This document shows positions 1-6,351 of a stretch of DNA of 14,605 bases, piece by piece. Each line of letters starts with the position of its first letter. The first letter of the stretch is position 1. Location of the stretch: assembly GCA_964344135.1 (NCBI GenBank), contig CAYFMF010000042.1, positions 1 through 14,605 on the forward strand, read 5' to 3'. The notes under the pieces were generated by a model, which saw nothing but the letters and a program-made list of their open reading frames with translations, did no database searches and had not been told where the DNA came from. The stretch is from Thiopontia sp964344135. GTDB taxonomy: Bacteria; Pseudomonadota; Gammaproteobacteria; GCF-002020875. The position numbers and the translations under genes were made by a program.

Positions 1-85
1 CCATCCGCATCACCGACCCCTTGCCAAACTGACGCTCAATCTGGCTCAGGGCTGCATCAAGGGCTTTTTGTCTGTTTTCTTCCAT
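1..85 (-). CDS. recA: RecA recombinase, N-terminal fragment (gene runs off the window)
   Basis: Only the first 28 codons are inside the window. They read MEENRQKALDAALSQIERQF and continue GKGSVMRM. This matches the RecA N-terminal helix and the start of the core (E. coli: [26 protein letters not shown]). RecA forms the ATP-dependent filament on single-stranded DNA for homologous recombination and triggers LexA self-cleavage. The ATG at 85 is preceded by GGAGG (minus strand, 94-98) at 8 nt spacing, which fixes the start. The gene follows dnaJ in the same direction after a 149-nt gap that has its own promoter. No CTGT-N8-ACAG LexA box of the enteric type is present upstream. Identification is secure despite the short fragment. 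Confidence 0.93.
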   Translation of the reverse strand, partial: MEENRQKALDAALSQIERQFGKGSVMRM

Positions 86-123
86 CGTTCAATCCTCCAG
101 CACTATATTTGTAAGAGAAAAAG

Positions 124-143
124 AGGAGAACTAACGTTCTCCT
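124..143 (-). promoter_or_regulatory. Perfect dyad in the recA leader (operator or attenuator)
   Basis: Minus strand AGGAGAAC-GTTA-GTTCTCCT is a perfect 8-bp inverted repeat with a 4-nt loop, followed by CTTTTTCTC. It begins a few nt after the predicted recA start site. The GAAC-N4-GTTC core resembles the LexA box of Gram-positive bacteria rather than the enteric one. The T-run after it would also suit a small attenuator. Which reading is right cannot be told from sequence. Confidence 0.5.
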
Positions 144-152
144 TTTGTTCTT

Positions 153-180
153 ACTATACCCCTGAAAAACGGAAATGCAA
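153..180 (-). promoter_or_regulatory. Sigma-70-type promoter of recA
   Basis: On the minus strand TTGCAT (175-180) and TATAGT (153-158) are separated by 16 nt, a near-consensus -35/-10 pair. The predicted transcription start is near 146, giving a leader of about 60 nt. This is a sequence match only; no other candidate in the dnaJ-recA gap is as good. Confidence 0.6.
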
Positions 181-234
181 CTTTATTTTGTTACCGTTTG
201 TTACAACGAGCGGAATTTCTGCGAGGGAGAGACC

Positions 235-1374
235 CTACTCTGCAAGATCCTCAAAAAATCCCTTCACCTTGTCCAGCCAGGAGGAGTGGTGAGGGCTGTG
301 TTTCTCACGCCTCTCATCCAGCGACGCCCCAAACTGGCTCAACAGCTCCTTCTGCTTGCTGCTCAGCTTGACCGGGGTCTCCACAACCATTCGGCAGAGC
401 AGATCACCTCTCCCACTGCTGCGAACCGACTTCACCCCCTTGCCTCGCAGGCGGAAGAGCTTTCCGGTCTGCGACTCGGGCGGTATCTTCAGGGTCACAC
501 ATTGACTATTTCCCAGGCAGGGGACATCTACCCTGCCCCCGAGTGTCGCCGTCACAATACTGACCGGTATCTCACAGTAGAGGTCATCCCCATCACGCCT
601 GAAGATTGAGTGTTCTCGAACCGTAACCTCGACGAAGAGATCTCCTGGTGGACCACCATTTTCACCCGGCTCCCCCTCGCCACTCAGACGGATGCGGTCA
701 CCGCTGTCGACTCCTGCCGGAATCCGAACCGAGAGTGTCTTCTCCCGCTTGACCCTTCCGGCGCCCCGACAGGATGGACAGGGATCCTTGATCTCCTTTC
801 CGGAGCCGTGACAGGTTGGACAGGTCTGGGCCACGGAGAAGAACCCCTGCTGCATGCGCACCTTTCCTGAACCCCCACAGGTTGTGCAGGGTACCGGTGT
901 TGTACCCGCTTTTGCCCCTGTGCCACTGCACTTGTCACAGATCTCGGAGGCGGGAATACGAATCTCGCGGGTCACGCCGGAAATTGCATCCTCCAGGGTC
1001 AGCTCCATCCGGTAGGCCAGGTCAGACCCGCGGTAGACCTGTGGGCCACCTCCCCTGCCACGACCTCCGCCAAAAATATCCCCAAAGAACTCATCAAAGG
1101 CGTCACCAAATCCTCCAAACCCGGGGCCGCCCTGGCCACCCCCCATGGATGGATCGACACCCGCATGGCCAAACTGGTCATAGGCAGCACGCTTCTGACT
1201 ATCGCTCAGAATCTCATAGGCCTCCTTCGCCTCCTTGAACTTCTGCTCCCCCTCCTCACCAGGGTTGCGATCCGGGTGGTATTTCATCGCCATGCGACGA
1301 TAGGCCTTCTTCAGATCACCCTCACTGGCATTGCGATCCACCCCAAGCACTTCGTAGTAATCTCTTTTTGACAT
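235..1374 (-). CDS. dnaJ: Chaperone DnaJ (Hsp40)
   Basis: This is a 379-residue class I J-protein, close to the E. coli length of 376. It delivers unfolded proteins to DnaK and stimulates its ATPase. The J domain covers about residues 1-70 with the HPD motif at 33-35. A Gly/Phe-rich segment lies at about 77-110. The zinc domain has four CxxC pairs at C146/C149, C163/C166, C185/C188 and C199/C202, followed by the substrate-binding C-terminal domains. All catalytic and metal-binding residues are present. The ATG at 1374 begins MSKRDYYEVLGV as in the family, although no clear ribosome binding site precedes it. It is the last gene of the hrcA-grpE-dnaK-dnaJ operon, separated from dnaK by 143 nt that hold a large inverted repeat. 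Confidence 0.98.
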   Translation of the reverse strand: MSKRDYYEVLGVDRNASEGDLKKAYRRMAMKYHPDRNPGEEGEQKFKEAKEAYEILSDSQKRAAYDQFGHAGVDPSMGGGQGGPGFGGFGDAFDEFFGDIFGGGRGRGGGPQVYRGSDLAYRMELTLEDAISGVTREIRIPASEICDKCSGTGAKAGTTPVPCTTCGGSGKVRMQQGFFSVAQTCPTCHGSGKEIKDPCPSCRGAGRVKREKTLSVRIPAGVDSGDRIRLSGEGEPGENGGPPGDLFVEVTVREHSIFRRDGDDLYCEIPVSIVTATLGGRVDVPCLGNSQCVTLKIPPESQTGKLFRLRGKGVKSVRSSGRGDLLCRMVVETPVKLSSKQKELLSQFGASLDERREKHSPHHSSWLDKVKGFFEDLAE

Positions 1375-1426
1375 ATATTTCAGTGAATTAATTAGACTTT
1401 TAAAACCAAAACATCAAACAGCATCA

Positions 1427-1496
1427 AACCACAGAGGACACAGAGAGCACAGAGCATGAATGAAAAATCTCTGTGTACTCTGTGCCCTCTGTGGTT
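1427..1496. repeat. CACAGAG-type long inverted repeat between dnaK and dnaJ
   Basis: The left arm (1427-1454) starts AACCACAGAGGACACAGAG and the right arm (1469-1496) ends CTCTGTGGTT. The 28-nt arms pair with three mismatches around a 14-nt loop. The arms are themselves built from short CACAGAG units. Intergenic palindromes of this composition recur in many bacterial genomes and give spurious ORFs. In the dnaK-dnaJ transcript it would form a long hairpin without a clean T-run, so partial termination or an RNA-stability role is possible. Confidence 0.85.
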
Positions 1497-1517
1497 ACAA
1501 GACGGCTTCAGAAAGAG

Positions 1518-3443
1518 TTACTTCTTGTCGTCAACCTCTTCAAACTCCGCATCAACCACATCATCATCCTGCGCCGCGGATGCAGCTGCATCTGCTGGAC
1601 CAGCACCTGGTGCCGCCCCCTCACCCGCCTGGCTATACATCCGCTCCGCCATCTTCGAGGAGGCCTCTGTCAGGGCCTTGGTCTTCTCCTCAATAACAGC
1701 GGCATCATCGCCCTGCATCACAGATTCCAGATCAGAGATGGCGGCATCAATGGCGCTCTTCTCATCAGCCTCAACCTTGTCACCCGCCTCTTCCATCGCC
1801 TTGCGGGTGGAGTGGATCAGCGCATCCGCCTGATTGCGTGCAGTGACCAGCTCCTGGAACTTCCGATCCTCGTCTGCATGGGACTCGGCATCGCGAACCA
1901 TCTTCTCGATCTCGTCATCACTGAGACCACTGGAGGCCTTGATGACAATGGACTGCTCCTTGCCAGTAGCCTTGTCCTTGGCAGAGACGTTGAGAATTCC
2001 ATTGGCATCGATATCGAGACTTACCTCAATCTGTGGCGTTCCACGCGGGGCAGGCGGGATGTCAGTCAGGTCAAAACGGCCCAGTGACTTGTTGGCCGCC
2101 GCCTGCTCACGCTCACCCTGCAGCACATGGACCGTAACCGCACTCTGGTTGTCATCCGCAGTTGAGAACACCTGCTGCGCCTTGGTTGGGATTGTTGTGT
2201 TCTTGTCAATCAGCTTGGTCATTACCCCACCCAGCGTCTCGATACCGAGAGAGAGTGGCGTCACATCCAGCAGCAGAACATCGTTGACATCACCCGAAAG
2301 CACACCACCCTGGATCGCAGCACCCATCGCCACCGCCTCATCAGGATTCACATCCCTGCGTGGCTCACGCCCAAAGAAGGCCTGCACCTGCTCCTGTACC
2401 TTCGGCATACGGGTCTGCCCACCCACCAGGATGACATCACCGATATCGGAGGCAGAGAGCCCGGCATCCTTGAGTGCAACACGGCATGGCTCAATGGAGC
2501 GCTGTACCAGATCATCAACCAGAGACTCCAGCTTGGCCCGGGTCATCTTGATATTCATATGCTTGGGTCCAGATGCATCTGCAGTGATGTAGGGTAGATT
2601 GATATCGGTCTGCTGGCTGGAGGAGAGCTCGATCTTTGCCTTCTCCGCCGCCTCTTTCAGGCGCTGCAGAGCCATTGGATCAGCGGAAAGATCCACCGCC
2701 TGCTCCTTCTTGAACTCCTCTACCAGATAATCCATGATGCGATTATCAAAGTCCTCACCACCGAGGAAGGTATCACCGTTGGTTGCCAGCACCTCAAACT
2801 GGTGCTCTCCATCAATCTCGGCAATCTCGATAATGGAGATATCAAAGGTACCACCACCCAGATCATAGACGGCGATGGTACGGTCCCCCTCCTTCTTGTC
2901 CATTCCGTAGGCCAGTGCCGCCGCTGTGGGCTCATTGATGATACGCTTTACATCAAGGCCGGCAATCTTTCCTGCATCCTTGGTGGCCTGACGCTGTGAG
3001 TCATTGAAGTAGGCCGGTACGGTGACCACCGCCTCTGTAACCGCCTCACCCAGATACTCCTCCGCCGTCTTCTTCATCTTCTGCAAGACACGGGCAGAGA
3101 CCTCAGGGGCAGCCATCTTGTCATCACCGACCTGCACCCAGGCATCGCCATTGTCCGCCTTCACAATCTTGTAGGGGACCAGATCAATATCCTTCTGGAC
3201 CACTTTATCCTCAAAGCGACGCCCAATCAGTCGCTTGATTGCAAACAGGGTATTGTGGGGATTGGTGACGGCCTGACGCTTTGCCGCCTGGCCAACCAGC
3301 ACCTCTCCATCACCGGTATAACCGATCACGGATGGCGTGGTGCGCGCACCTTCGCTATTCTCGATAACACGCGCCTTGTCACCCTCCAGCACCGCAACAC
3401 AGGAGTTGGTGGTTCCGAGGTCAATTCCGATAATCTTTCCCAT
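1518..3443 (-). CDS. dnaK: Chaperone DnaK (Hsp70)
   Basis: This is a 641-residue Hsp70, full length. It is an ATP-driven cytoplasmic chaperone that works with DnaJ and GrpE in folding, disaggregation and sigma-32 control. The N-terminal nucleotide-binding domain shows the phosphate-1 loop GIDLGTTNSC (6-15), EPTAAALAYG (171-180) and the phosphate-2 loop DLGGGTF (194-200). The conserved hydrophobic linker (VLLLDVTPLSLGIE) leads to the peptide-binding domain and helical lid. The tail ends in the usual acidic EEVD-like DAEFEEVDDKK. The ATG at 3443 has GGAGAG upstream. It lies between grpE and dnaJ and also has its own heat-shock promoter in the 103-nt grpE-dnaK gap. Nothing is missing. Confidence 0.99.
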   Translation of the reverse strand: MGKIIGIDLGTTNSCVAVLEGDKARVIENSEGARTTPSVIGYTGDGEVLVGQAAKRQAVTNPHNTLFAIKRLIGRRFEDKVVQKDIDLVPYKIVKADNGDAWVQVGDDKMAAPEVSARVLQKMKKTAEEYLGEAVTEAVVTVPAYFNDSQRQATKDAGKIAGLDVKRIINEPTAAALAYGMDKKEGDRTIAVYDLGGGTFDISIIEIAEIDGEHQFEVLATNGDTFLGGEDFDNRIMDYLVEEFKKEQAVDLSADPMALQRLKEAAEKAKIELSSSQQTDINLPYITADASGPKHMNIKMTRAKLESLVDDLVQRSIEPCRVALKDAGLSASDIGDVILVGGQTRMPKVQEQVQAFFGREPRRDVNPDEAVAMGAAIQGGVLSGDVNDVLLLDVTPLSLGIETLGGVMTKLIDKNTTIPTKAQQVFSTADDNQSAVTVHVLQGEREQAAANKSLGRFDLTDIPPAPRGTPQIEVSLDIDANGILNVSAKDKATGKEQSIVIKASSGLSDDEIEKMVRDAESHADEDRKFQELVTARNQADALIHSTRKAMEEAGDKVEADEKSAIDAAISDLESVMQGDDAAVIEEKTKALTEASSKMAERMYSQAGEGAAPGAGPADAAASAAQDDDVVDAEFEEVDDKK

Positions 3444-3509
3444 AATCTTCTCTCTCCAGTTTCAATTCTTTCAATCAGTTACTTCAGTTAATTCCGTTGT
3501 CTTCCCCTG

Positions 3510-3537
3510 ATATGGGGGCTCTTTTTGCCATTTCAAG
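3510..3537 (-). promoter_or_regulatory. Sigma-32 heat-shock promoter of dnaK
   Basis: On the minus strand CTTGAAA (3531-3537), 13 nt, then CCCCATAT (3510-3517) matches the sigma-32 consensus (CTTGAAA, 11-15 nt, CCCCATNT) at every defined position. Transcription would start near 3503, about 60 nt before the dnaK ATG. The -10 element lies inside a small dyad CCCC-TGATAT-GGGG (3504-3517). Consensus knowledge comes from E. coli. Confidence 0.85.
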
Positions 3538-3546
3538 ACAATCTTT

Positions 3547-4149
3547 CTATGAGCTCACAATCACCCGGGCAGGGCGCAACAGACGCCCATTGAGGGTATA
3601 CCCTTTCTGAATCACATCCATCACTGTATTGGGCTCCATCTCCGGATTGGGAACCATGGTCATCGCCTCATGCTGCTCCGGGTCAAAACGGACCCCCTGT
3701 GCGTCCATGATCTCGACATTGAACTTCTCCATAACCCCCAGCATCTGCTTGCGCGTCAGCTCCATCCCCTCAAGAATGGAGGCAACCTCCTCCGTCTCCC
3801 GAGCCGCATTGAGCCCCAGATCCATGCTGTCGGCAACCGTCAACAACTCTCTGGAGAAGGATTCCAGTGCAAACTTGTGCGCATTCTCAACATCCCGTGC
3901 GGTTCTCTTGCGAAGATTCTCCATCTCGGCCTGAAGGCGGGCCATGCGATCCCTGACCTCTGCAACCCTGGCTTGTGCCTGTTCCAGCTCAGAGAGCTCA
4001 GACTCTTCCTCATCCGGGCCTGCCCCCTCGTCTGACTCAGCAACCTCCTCAACGTGCTCATCCTCTGATAACTGATGATCTGCTGCCACGCCCTCTTCCT
4101 GCTCAGGGTGCTCCTCTTCAACAGGAGCCGCTGTATCCTCTCTACTCAT
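3547..4149 (-). CDS. grpE: Nucleotide exchange factor GrpE
   Basis: This 200-residue protein is GrpE, the homodimeric exchange factor that releases ADP from DnaK. An acidic, disordered N-terminal tail (about 1-55, rich in Glu and Asp) leads to the long coiled coil (LEQAQARVAEVRDRMARLQAEM region). The C-terminal beta domain follows, with the family signature around FDPEQHEAMTMVPNPE and the ending GYTLNGRLLRPARVIVS. The ATG at 4149 is preceded by AAGGA. It follows hrcA by 84 nt and precedes dnaK by 103 nt. A sigma-32-type promoter overlapping the hrcA stop can transcribe it separately from hrcA. Confidence 0.97.
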   Translation of the reverse strand: MSREDTAAPVEEEHPEQEEGVAADHQLSEDEHVEEVAESDEGAGPDEEESELSELEQAQARVAEVRDRMARLQAEMENLRKRTARDVENAHKFALESFSRELLTVADSMDLGLNAARETEEVASILEGMELTRKQMLGVMEKFNVEIMDAQGVRFDPEQHEAMTMVPNPEMEPNTVMDVIQKGYTLNGRLLRPARVIVSS

Positions 4150-4224
4150 TCCAACATCCTTGTTACTTCCAGAAAATAGTGTCTGCCTGGTATCTTGCCC
4201 GGCAAATCCGACAGTCTCCTACCT

Positions 4225-4252
4225 GAATGGGGGCTACCTCGTCGAATTCAAG
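4225..4252 (-). promoter_or_regulatory. Sigma-32 heat-shock promoter of grpE, overlapping the hrcA stop
   Basis: On the minus strand CTTGAAT (4246-4252), 13 nt, then CCCCATTC (4225-4232) matches sigma-32 consensus with one difference in each element. It uses the same 13-nt spacing as the dnaK promoter. The -35 element encodes part of the last hrcA codons and the hrcA TAG stop (4234-4236) lies in the spacer. It would allow grpE expression without hrcA. Confidence 0.75.
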
Positions 4253-5283
4253 GCAGAGCCCAAAACTTTTGCTGTCACGTCAACTACAGGGATGACCCGG
4301 TCATAGGCCATGCGGGTGGGGCCGATTACTCCCAGAACCCCAACCACCTCATCCTCATGGTGGTAGGGTGCCGTCACCACACTGCAGTCATCAAACAGGC
4401 TGTACCCAGACTCCTCCCCGATAAATACCTGAACCCCGTCCGCCTCCATGCACTGGTCCAGCAGGTGAATCATGTCCCGCTTCTCATTGAAGGCGTTAAA
4501 GAGCTGGCGCAGGCGGTCCATCTCATAGAGCTCGCTGTACTCCATCAGATTGGAACGTCCCGAGACCATCACATCCTCACGACCCTTCTCCTCCCGGGTC
4601 ACAGCCTGCTGGGCCATCCTTACAATCCCCTGCATCGCCCCATCCATCTCGCTTCTGGAGCGTTCCAGCTCCTGCACCAGCCGCTCACGAACAGTAGAGA
4701 GATCCTCTCCGGCAAAGGTCTGGTTGAACCAGTTTGCCGCCTGTCGCAGCTCGGACTCAGAGAAGGTCCGCTCCGTCTTCAGGATACGGTTCTGCACCTC
4801 ATTCCCATTGGTCACCAGAATGGCCAGCACCCGCCCCTCCGAGAGGGAGAGAAACTCCAGCTGGCGCAGCACCATCCGCTCCTGCCTTGGGATCATCACC
4901 ACACTGGCCATCTGGGTCAGTTGTGAGAGCAGTGAGGAGGTGGTCGAGAGTATCTCGGCCGTGCTCTTCTCGATACCGGAGATCTCCTTCTCCAGCTGAT
5001 TGACCTGAATGCTCTCCAGTGGCTGAACCTTGACCAGGTTGTCCACAAAGAGGCGATACCCCTTCTGGGTAGGGATACGGCCCGCAGAGGTGTGAGGTGA
5101 CTGAATCAGCCCAAGCTTCTCCAGATCAGACATCGTATTGCGAATCGTCGCTGCACTGACCCGTAATCCGGCCTCTCTGGAGAGCGTGGTCGATCCGACA
5201 GGGCGCCCATCACGAATATGGTGTTCAACCAGGACCTTCAACAGGTGCTGCGCACGTTCGGTTAGTGAGATCTCACTACTCAT
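4234..5283 (-). CDS. hrcA: Heat-inducible transcription repressor HrcA
   Basis: This 349-residue protein is HrcA, which binds CIRCE operators and represses class I chaperone genes until heat titrates GroE. The N-terminal winged helix carries the family pattern (RPVGSTTLSREAGLRVSAAT, then IRNTMSDLEKLGLI and SPHTSAGRIPTQKGYR). The middle and C-terminal GAF-like and dimerisation regions follow, ending with the typical VVGVLGVIGPTRMAYDRVIPVVD. I chose the ATG at 5283 because it gives the usual short N-terminus before LTERAQ. An in-frame TTG at 5307 would add eight residues. Neither start has a clear Shine-Dalgarno sequence. A CIRCE element lies 54 nt upstream, so the gene is very likely autorepressed. 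It heads the grpE-dnaK-dnaJ operon. Confidence 0.96.
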   Translation of the reverse strand: MSSEISLTERAQHLLKVLVEHHIRDGRPVGSTTLSREAGLRVSAATIRNTMSDLEKLGLIQSPHTSAGRIPTQKGYRLFVDNLVKVQPLESIQVNQLEKEISGIEKSTAEILSTTSSLLSQLTQMASVVMIPRQERMVLRQLEFLSLSEGRVLAILVTNGNEVQNRILKTERTFSESELRQAANWFNQTFAGEDLSTVRERLVQELERSRSEMDGAMQGIVRMAQQAVTREEKGREDVMVSGRSNLMEYSELYEMDRLRQLFNAFNEKRDMIHLLDQCMEADGVQVFIGEESGYSLFDDCSVVTAPYHHEDEVVGVLGVIGPTRMAYDRVIPVVDVTAKVLGSALNSTR

Positions 5284-5337
5284 ATAAGTGGTGCCAAAAG
5301 ATGCCAAAGCGTTTAAGATTATGAAAAGAGGCGAAGA

Positions 5338-5364
5338 TTAGCACTCGACCACCCAGAGTGCCAC
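5338..5364. promoter_or_regulatory. CIRCE operator (HrcA binding site)
   Basis: The plus strand reads TTAGCACTC, 9 nt, GAGTGCCAC, against the consensus TTAGCACTC-N9-GAGTGCTAA. The left half is perfect and the right half differs at two outer positions. It lies between the divergent hrcA and nadK starts, 54 nt from the hrcA ATG and 40 nt from the nadK ATG, so it could act on both directions. Confidence 0.92.
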
Positions 5365-5404
5365 CACCAGAGAAAAATCGGCAGTTACAGGGGAAGCAAC
5401 AACC

Positions 5405-6274
5405 ATGGGATATCAGTTCCGAAAGGTCGGAATCATAGGAAAGTATGGGGCCCCCACTGTTGGCGAGACCCTGCTCTCCCTCACACGCTGCCTGCTGGAG
5501 AAGGAGCTGGAGCTCTTTCTTGATCAGGATACAGCCGAACGACACCCTGAGAACAACCTTCCAGTTGTTACCCGTGAGGAGATGGGGGAACAGTGTGATC
5601 TTGCCATCATTGTTGGCGGTGATGGTTCCTTTCTCAATGCCGCACGCTCCCTTGCCCGTTTTGATATCCCGATGCTGGGCATCAATCTGGGGCGACTGGG
5701 GTTCCTGACCGATATTGCCCCGACACAGATCGACACCCATATGGAACCCATTCTCAATGGGGACTTTATCGAGGAGAGACGATGCCTTCTGACCAGCCAT
5801 ATCCTGCGTGATGGCGAATATCATGCCGAGGGGCCGGCACTGAATGATGTAGTGATCCACAAAATGGACATTGCGCGCATGATCGAGTTTGAGACCCATA
5901 TCAATGGTGAATTCGTCAACCGCCAGCGCTCGGACGGACTGATTGTCTCCACACCGACCGGCTCTACCGCCTACGCACTCTCGGGCGGCGGCCCCCTTCT
6001 TGCACCCACGCTCAAGGCGATGGTACTGGTTCCCATCTGCCCACACACATTGAGCAACCGTCCCATTGTGGTCCCTGGAGACAGCAGGATCGAAATCACC
6101 ATCATGGGTCCCAGCGGGCATGCACAGGTAACCCGTGACGGTCAGAGCAATGAGGCCCTGGTGGCGGGAGACAAGGTTCTGATTGAGCGCTACAGCCACG
6201 CCATCCAGCTGATCCACCCCTCCAGCTACGGCTCATTTCAGGTGCTGCGACAGAAACTGGGGTGGTCTGGATAG
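5405..6274 (+). CDS. nadK: NAD kinase
   Basis: This 289-residue enzyme phosphorylates NAD to NADP with ATP and sets the cellular NADPH supply. The GGDGS phosphate-binding motif is at residues 71-75, followed by the NLGRLGFLTD segment. The second signature, NRQRSDGLIVSTPTGSTAYA then LSGGGPL, is intact. The length matches E. coli NadK (292). The ATG at 5405 has GGGGA upstream. It is divergent from hrcA with CIRCE in the shared gap and is followed after 77 nt by recN in the same direction, as in E. coli. Co-transcription with recN is likely but not proven by sequence. Confidence 0.97.
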   Translation: MGYQFRKVGIIGKYGAPTVGETLLSLTRCLLEKELELFLDQDTAERHPENNLPVVTREEMGEQCDLAIIVGGDGSFLNAARSLARFDIPMLGINLGRLGFLTDIAPTQIDTHMEPILNGDFIEERRCLLTSHILRDGEYHAEGPALNDVVIHKMDIARMIEFETHINGEFVNRQRSDGLIVSTPTGSTAYALSGGGPLLAPTLKAMVLVPICPHTLSNRPIVVPGDSRIEITIMGPSGHAQVTRDGQSNEALVAGDKVLIERYSHAIQLIHPSSYGSFQVLRQKLGWSG

Positions 6275-6351
6275 CACCCAACCCCTGTAACAGAGAGCCG
6301 CTGATCAGAACGGCCAACACTTTCGAAACAATTCACACAGGAGTCAGGTAA

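Noticed and set aside
1456..1833. Plus-strand open frames starting in the CACAGAG palindrome
   Set aside because: Their start comes from the repeat and the rest is antisense to dnaK; no protein family is visible.
3504..3517. CCCC-TGATAT-GGGG hairpin after grpE as a terminator
   Set aside because: On the transcribed strand no T-run follows, and the right arm is better explained as the sigma-32 -10 element.
6275..6351. SOS box upstream of recN
   Set aside because: CTGT occurs at 6286-6289 but without ACAG at the right spacing, and no GAAC-N4-GTTC dyad is present.
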